DNA from: Saccoglossus kowalevskii | Taxonomy: Eukaryota; Hemichordata; Enteropneusta; Harrimaniidae | Assembly (NCBI RefSeq): GCF_000003605.2 | Contig: NW_003106344.1 | Coordinates: 1 to 44,562 of the forward strand | Length of the DNA: 44,562 nt | Direction of reading: 5' to 3' | Shown: in pieces, positions 41,700 through 44,562 of the stretch | How positions within the stretch are numbered: position 1 is the first letter of the stretch | Layout: each line of letters starts with the position of its first letter | Made by a program: the position numbers and the translations under genes | Notes under the pieces: generated by a model | What the model was told of the DNA's origin: nothing | Databases searched by the model: none | What the model saw: only the letters and a program-made list of their open reading frames with translations

Positions 41700-41806
41700 T
41701 CCCCAGTGGCACAATCGGTTAGAGCGCCCTACGTATATGGCAGTACTGCTCTGTTACTGAGTAATGCGTAATGCGAAGTTTGTGAGTTCGAGCCTCACCT
41801 GTGGAA
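41700..41806 (+). pseudogene. Degenerate tRNA-Ile(UAU) lacking U33
   Basis: It has the seven-base duplication seen at 28130. The anticodon loop reads CGTATA, so the universal U33 is G. The acceptor has CTGTGGA and the anticodon stem is CCCTA. The variable region is also changed (AAGTTTG). Clearly dead. Confidence 0.85.
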
Positions 41807-42006
41807 TGAGTATGTTTTGGGTCCACGAATTGGAGAATAATTGAATCGAAACATTTCCAAATCGCAAATTCCATTCGCAATCCAATCTCCAGCATTTATT
41901 TCATCTAATTTAAATGACATCGATCGCCATTTTTAGTGGTCACAAAATTGCAAATACGTCGAATTTGAGTTAGACACCTGATTAACCCGATTCAATTAAA
42001 ATGGAT

Positions 42007-42475
42007 ATTTATTCTGTATATGTATTACTTTTAACTTATATTCGAGCAATTATATATGAACCGTCAAATTCAAAATAAAGAGAACTAATATTAAAATTCC
42101 ACGATATTTCTGACGCAAGTTGTATTGAACAAAATGCGGTTATCCTATTGAAAGTGTACTCAATTGGTTGTTTCATCTTCCCCGTGGCACAATCGGTTAG
42201 CGCGCCGTACTTATATGGCAGTACTGCTCTGTTACTGAGTAATGCGGAGATTGTGAGTTCGAGCCTCACCTGTGGAATGAGTATGTTTTGGATCCACGAA
42301 TTGGAGAATAATTGAATCGAAACATTTCCCAATCGCAAATTCCATTCGCAATCCAATCTCTAGCATTTATTTCATCTAATTTAAATGACATCGATCGCCA
42401 TTTTTATGGTCACAAAATTGCAAATACGTCGAATTTGAGTTAAACACCTGATTAACCAAGATTCAATGGATAAAT
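42007..42475 (+). repeat. tRNA-only short unit with an independent deletion junction
   Basis: Spacer sequence AAAATGGATA is joined to 3'UTR sequence TTTATTCTGTATATG at about 42006. This junction differs from the one near 36, 2453 and 9271. The 3'UTR part (TTCGAGCAATTATATATG, CAAATTCAAAATAAAG) matches that after Fkh-12, so donor sequence came from another subfamily. Confidence 0.8.
42179..42277 (+). pseudogene. tRNA-Ile(UAU) pseudogene
   Basis: A6 of the acceptor is deleted (TCCCCGTGG), giving 99 bases, and the 3' acceptor strand is CTGTGGA. G44 of the variable region is A. The anticodon arm and intron are of the common form. Confidence 0.72.
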
Positions 42476-42806
42476 GGCATCACAGCTGACGTATAAATCT
42501 AACGATAATTGCTTGCAATCCTGTGAAGTGCTGTTTTTTTACTTATTTATTTACCCAATGTTTACAAAGCCTGCTAAAAACGTCCAGTGGTGATGCATTA
42601 TTCAGGTAGAATAATAGATGTCATTGACTTGCTTAAGAGGGTTATATAATTCTACGATTTTGAGGGCGCTGTTAAGCAGACTGTTTGTTGGAGCGCCATC
42701 TTGTGATCGTTTAATGATTGCCATATTGAAATCACGAATGATCTATGCTCATTTCATGAATGACATTCAATAATTTTCACGTACATTACATTTCATTTAT
42801 GCATGC

Positions 42807-42813
42807 TATAAAA
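42807..42813 (+). promoter_or_regulatory. TATA box of Fkh-23
   Basis: TATAAAA, 270 bases before the pseudogene ATG. The donor-like GT downstream has become AT (CAGATGAGA). Confidence 0.55.
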
Positions 42814-43076
42814 CAATAACCCAATACACTTTATATAGATTATGTAACAGATGAGATATTTATGAAAGTGCGAAGCACATGTTATTACGTATATCACAAT
42901 AGGTGAATTTGTTCGATTATCGCCAATAAGTGCTGATTGTAATTAGGGGTTAATGGCATTTGATTTCCTGCTCTCTGATTGGGTTATTTTGAATAATATG
43001 CAGATTTCAAGGTGACTTAAGTTCTACCTTGTTTACTCAAACCATTCATAAATTCACAAAAAATACATCATTCGAG

Positions 43077-43904
43077 ATGACGATGCACAATCCAAGAGGT
43101 AACTTGATGTATGCTGCAGATGTTTACTCACGCATACAGCATATGTATGCCAATCCACCGTATACCAGTAATTTCAACTCTCACAGTACATTGTCATGCA
43201 TAGACCGACCGCCGTATAGCTTCGTAGCACTTATCGTCTTGGCTATAAGGTCAAACGCGGAACAGATGGCTACATTGAAAGATATCTACCGCTTTATAGA
43301 GACAACTTTTCCGTATTATCGTATGACGAGCCCTGGCTGGATGAATTCAATCCGTCATAACCTCTCTTTGAACAATTGCTTCATCAAGAGTCCTCGTAGT
43401 ATACATGACCTGACTCACGGTCATTTCTGGTGACTAGCAGAGGTTTGGAAAGAAATGTTTTCTGAAAGCGACTTCCGTCGCCGTCGTCGAGGATATAAGA
43501 AATCCAATAACCACGAGTTTATAACAACGAACAGCCAAGCGAACGAGGATTATATTGCCCGATATAAACCTGCAAGCACGTCGTCGTCGGTGGAGTCATG
43601 CAAGAAACAGACGCCAAATTACGTTTCCTCGATTACACGTAGCGAGAGAACACAAGAAAGTCATGTAAACGGAAAACAGTTTAGTGACTTTAGTATTGCC
43701 AAAATACTATGTTGTCAGTCGAAACGAAAAGCCAGCCACTGTGATGTATCGGACAATAAAAGGATTAAACATGATGGACGTATTGTTCGTAATGACACAA
43801 AAGACACTGCGCGTGACATTCCTGGCCAATCTTTCAATGCAAGTAGTCAGATATCTTCAATTCGAGTCATTTTGTATTACCCACCAGTTTCAAGAAAGTT
43901 TTAA
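43077..43904 (+). pseudogene. Fkh-23: last forkhead copy, nonsense codon in the wing region
   Basis: Codon 119 is TGA (43431-43433; AGA in intact copies), cutting the protein directly after G-H-F-W. Helix 3 carries K89M (W-M-N-S-I-R-H-N). The frame after the stop is open from ATG 43455 to 43904 and includes the basic stretch and EH1 motif. The leader and spacer are of the Fkh-14/15 type, while helix 3 is of the main type. The candidate splice donor is also mutated. Confidence 0.9.
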
Positions 43905-44116
43905 TAATAAACCGTGCTGCTAAATATCAGCTACGTATGAGTGTATTTGTTCTGTATATGTATTACTTTAAACTTATATTCGTACAATTATATATGAACC
44001 GTCAAATTTAAAATAAAGAGAACTAATATTAAAATTCCACGACATTTCTGACGCAAGTTGTATTAAACAAAATGCGGTTATCCTATTGAAAGTGCACTCG
44101 ATTGGTTGTTTCATCT

Positions 44117-44216
44117 TCCCCAGTGGCACAATCGGTTAGCGCGCCGTACTTATATGGCAGTACTGCTCGGTTACTGAGCAATGCGGAGGTTGTGAGTTCA
44201 AGCCTCACCTGGGGAA
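44117..44216 (+). tRNA. tRNA-Ile(UAU): tRNA-Ile(UAU), last copy at the array edge
   Basis: Intact acceptor, anticodon and T stems. Intron variant (CTCGGTTACTGAGCA); T loop TTCAAGC, still compatible with a B box. TTTT follows at 44225-44228, where array homology ends. Confidence 0.86.
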
Positions 44217-44228
44217 TGAGTATGTTTT

Positions 44229-44334
44229 AAATCGCAGTAATAACCAATTTAAAGTGAAGTTTCCATTCATGAAATGCCTGCTTGGCGTGTTGGAGCTATA
44301 TAATGTAGCGGCACTCGATAACTTGCTGGTATGA
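44229..44334. other. Unique flank beyond the array
   Basis: The sequence loses all similarity to the repeat unit. I see no gene here. It would be the 3'UTR side of the minus-strand gene described next; no AATAAA is visible on that strand. Confidence 0.6.
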
Positions 44335-44562
44335 CTAGCAGGAAGGAATCACTATAATGTCCTTGAAGTCATTTGTGACTGGATGAAATTGTTGGCACGC
44401 ACGTGGGGTACAGAGGTCTTGTGATGAAGGGGTAATTGGGTAAATTTCTTGGCTTCGATATCGTTTCATGCTTCTGACTAGTTCTTCGCTGCGGACTGTT
44501 TTCTTCGGTGAGCAGCCTAATATATTTGATATGCTGAAGTCTTTGCAGGTCTTTCTCGTTTC
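44335..44562 (-). CDS. 3' end of a minus-strand gene with an EH1 motif, probable diverged forkhead relative
   Basis: Reading from the right edge, 75 codons are open and end at TAG (44337-44335). Near the start is K-D-F-S-I-S-N-I-L-G-C-S-P-K-K, an EH1-type motif followed by Cys and basic residues. It aligns with S-D-F-S-I-A-K-I-L-R-C-Q-S-K-R-K of the array protein (residues 203-218). The end, Q-Q-F then F-K-D-I-I-V-I-P-S-C, loosely resembles the array protein's Q-S-F then S-I-R-V-I-L-Y-Y-P-P-V-S. Distance from EH1 to the end is also similar (about 60 against 64 residues). No forkhead domain is within the window, so membership is inferred. The gene faces the array tail-to-tail. Confidence 0.6.
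   Translation of the reverse strand, partial: ETRKTCKDFSISNILGCSPKKTVRSEELVRSMKRYRSQEIYPITPSSQDLCTPRACQQFHPVTNDFKDIIVIPSC

Larger units (their letters stand above)
1..44228 (+). repeat. Forkhead + tRNA-Ile macrosatellite array, unit about 1.94 kb
   Basis: Head-to-tail copies fill the window. Successive forkhead starts lie mostly 1933-1953 bases apart; exceptions are explained by deletions or extra short units. Order within a unit: TATA promoter, 5' leader of about 240 bases, forkhead ORF, 3'UTR with AATAAA, tRNA-Ile(UAU), then about 560-600 bases of spacer leading to the next TATA box. Apart from the promoter elements listed separately, I see no gene in the spacers (for example 316-840, 4074-4595, 7126-7657, 11488-12012). 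The array runs off the left edge. It ends 12 bases after the last tRNA, at about 44228. Copies differ by point changes and small indels and form recognisable subfamilies, which indicates concerted evolution with incomplete homogenisation. Confidence 0.97.

Noticed and set aside
216..44216. tRNA-derived SINE family
   Set aside because: The tRNA lies at a fixed place in a long tandem unit, has no A-rich tail or target duplications, and keeps its intron, which a reverse-transcribed mature tRNA would have lost.
1..44228. CRISPR-like or prokaryotic tandem array
   Set aside because: Units are about 1.94 kb, carry eukaryotic genes (forkhead, intron-containing tRNA, AATAAA), and there are no short repeats with unique spacers.

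Overview
The window is a eukaryotic, almost certainly metazoan, tandem macrosatellite. From base 1 to about 44228 it is built from head-to-tail copies of a unit of about 1.94 kb. It then stops abruptly in about 330 bases of unique sequence. Each complete unit holds two plus-strand genes: (i) a single-exon ORF of 275 codons encoding a divergent forkhead (Fox, winged-helix) protein with a C-terminal EH1-type motif (F-S-I-A-K-I-L), and (ii) an intron-containing tRNA-Ile(UAU) gene with a 26-nt intron, about 210 bases after the forkhead stop codon. Forkhead plus EH1 points to an animal. An intron after position 37 of tRNA-Ile(UAU) is a normal eukaryotic feature. The sequence is AT-rich by eye. I cannot name the species.

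I count 23 forkhead copies (Fkh-1 to Fkh-23) and 27 tRNA loci. Ten forkhead copies are intact over 275 codons (Fkh-2, 6, 7, 10, 12, 14, 15, 16, 18, 22). Four keep the forkhead domain and EH1 motif but have a frameshifted tail (8, 13, 17, 19). Eight are broken by frameshift or nonsense in or before the forkhead domain (1, 3, 4, 5, 9, 20, 21, 23). One lost its 5' half and is joined to unique DNA (11). About half of the tRNA loci look structurally sound. The rest carry arm duplications, stem mismatches or truncations.

Layout: 1-9750 is rearranged and rich in pseudogenes. It has three tRNA-only units sharing one deletion junction, and two forkhead copies fused directly to a tRNA remnant without the normal promoter. 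9750-19290 is a regular array (Fkh-6 to 10). 19292-19555 is a unique insertion at the truncated Fkh-11. 20158-24344 holds Fkh-12 and 13. 24345-29400 holds a diverged subfamily (Fkh-14 to 16) with a changed recognition helix and decayed tRNAs. 29400-39600 returns to the main type, partly as a dimeric higher-order repeat. 39755-44216 mixes both types. 44335-44562 on the minus strand is the 3' end of another gene whose protein carries its own EH1 motif (F-S-I-S-N-I-L); it is probably a diverged relative of the array gene.

Upstream of nearly every forkhead copy lies a conserved block: a perfect forkhead-type site (TGTTTAC), other forkhead-like cores, an inverted CCAAT box, a TATAAAA box 270-271 bases before the ATG, and a plausible short 5'UTR intron. 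The layout resembles the DUX4/D4Z4 arrangement, with a transcription-factor ORF in every unit of a macrosatellite, but uses a forkhead gene and adds a Pol III gene. Two subfamilies each replace a different one of the two near-invariant base-contacting residues of the recognition helix, so the copies may differ in DNA binding. Identity values, expression and species were not computed; all statements come from reading the sequence.
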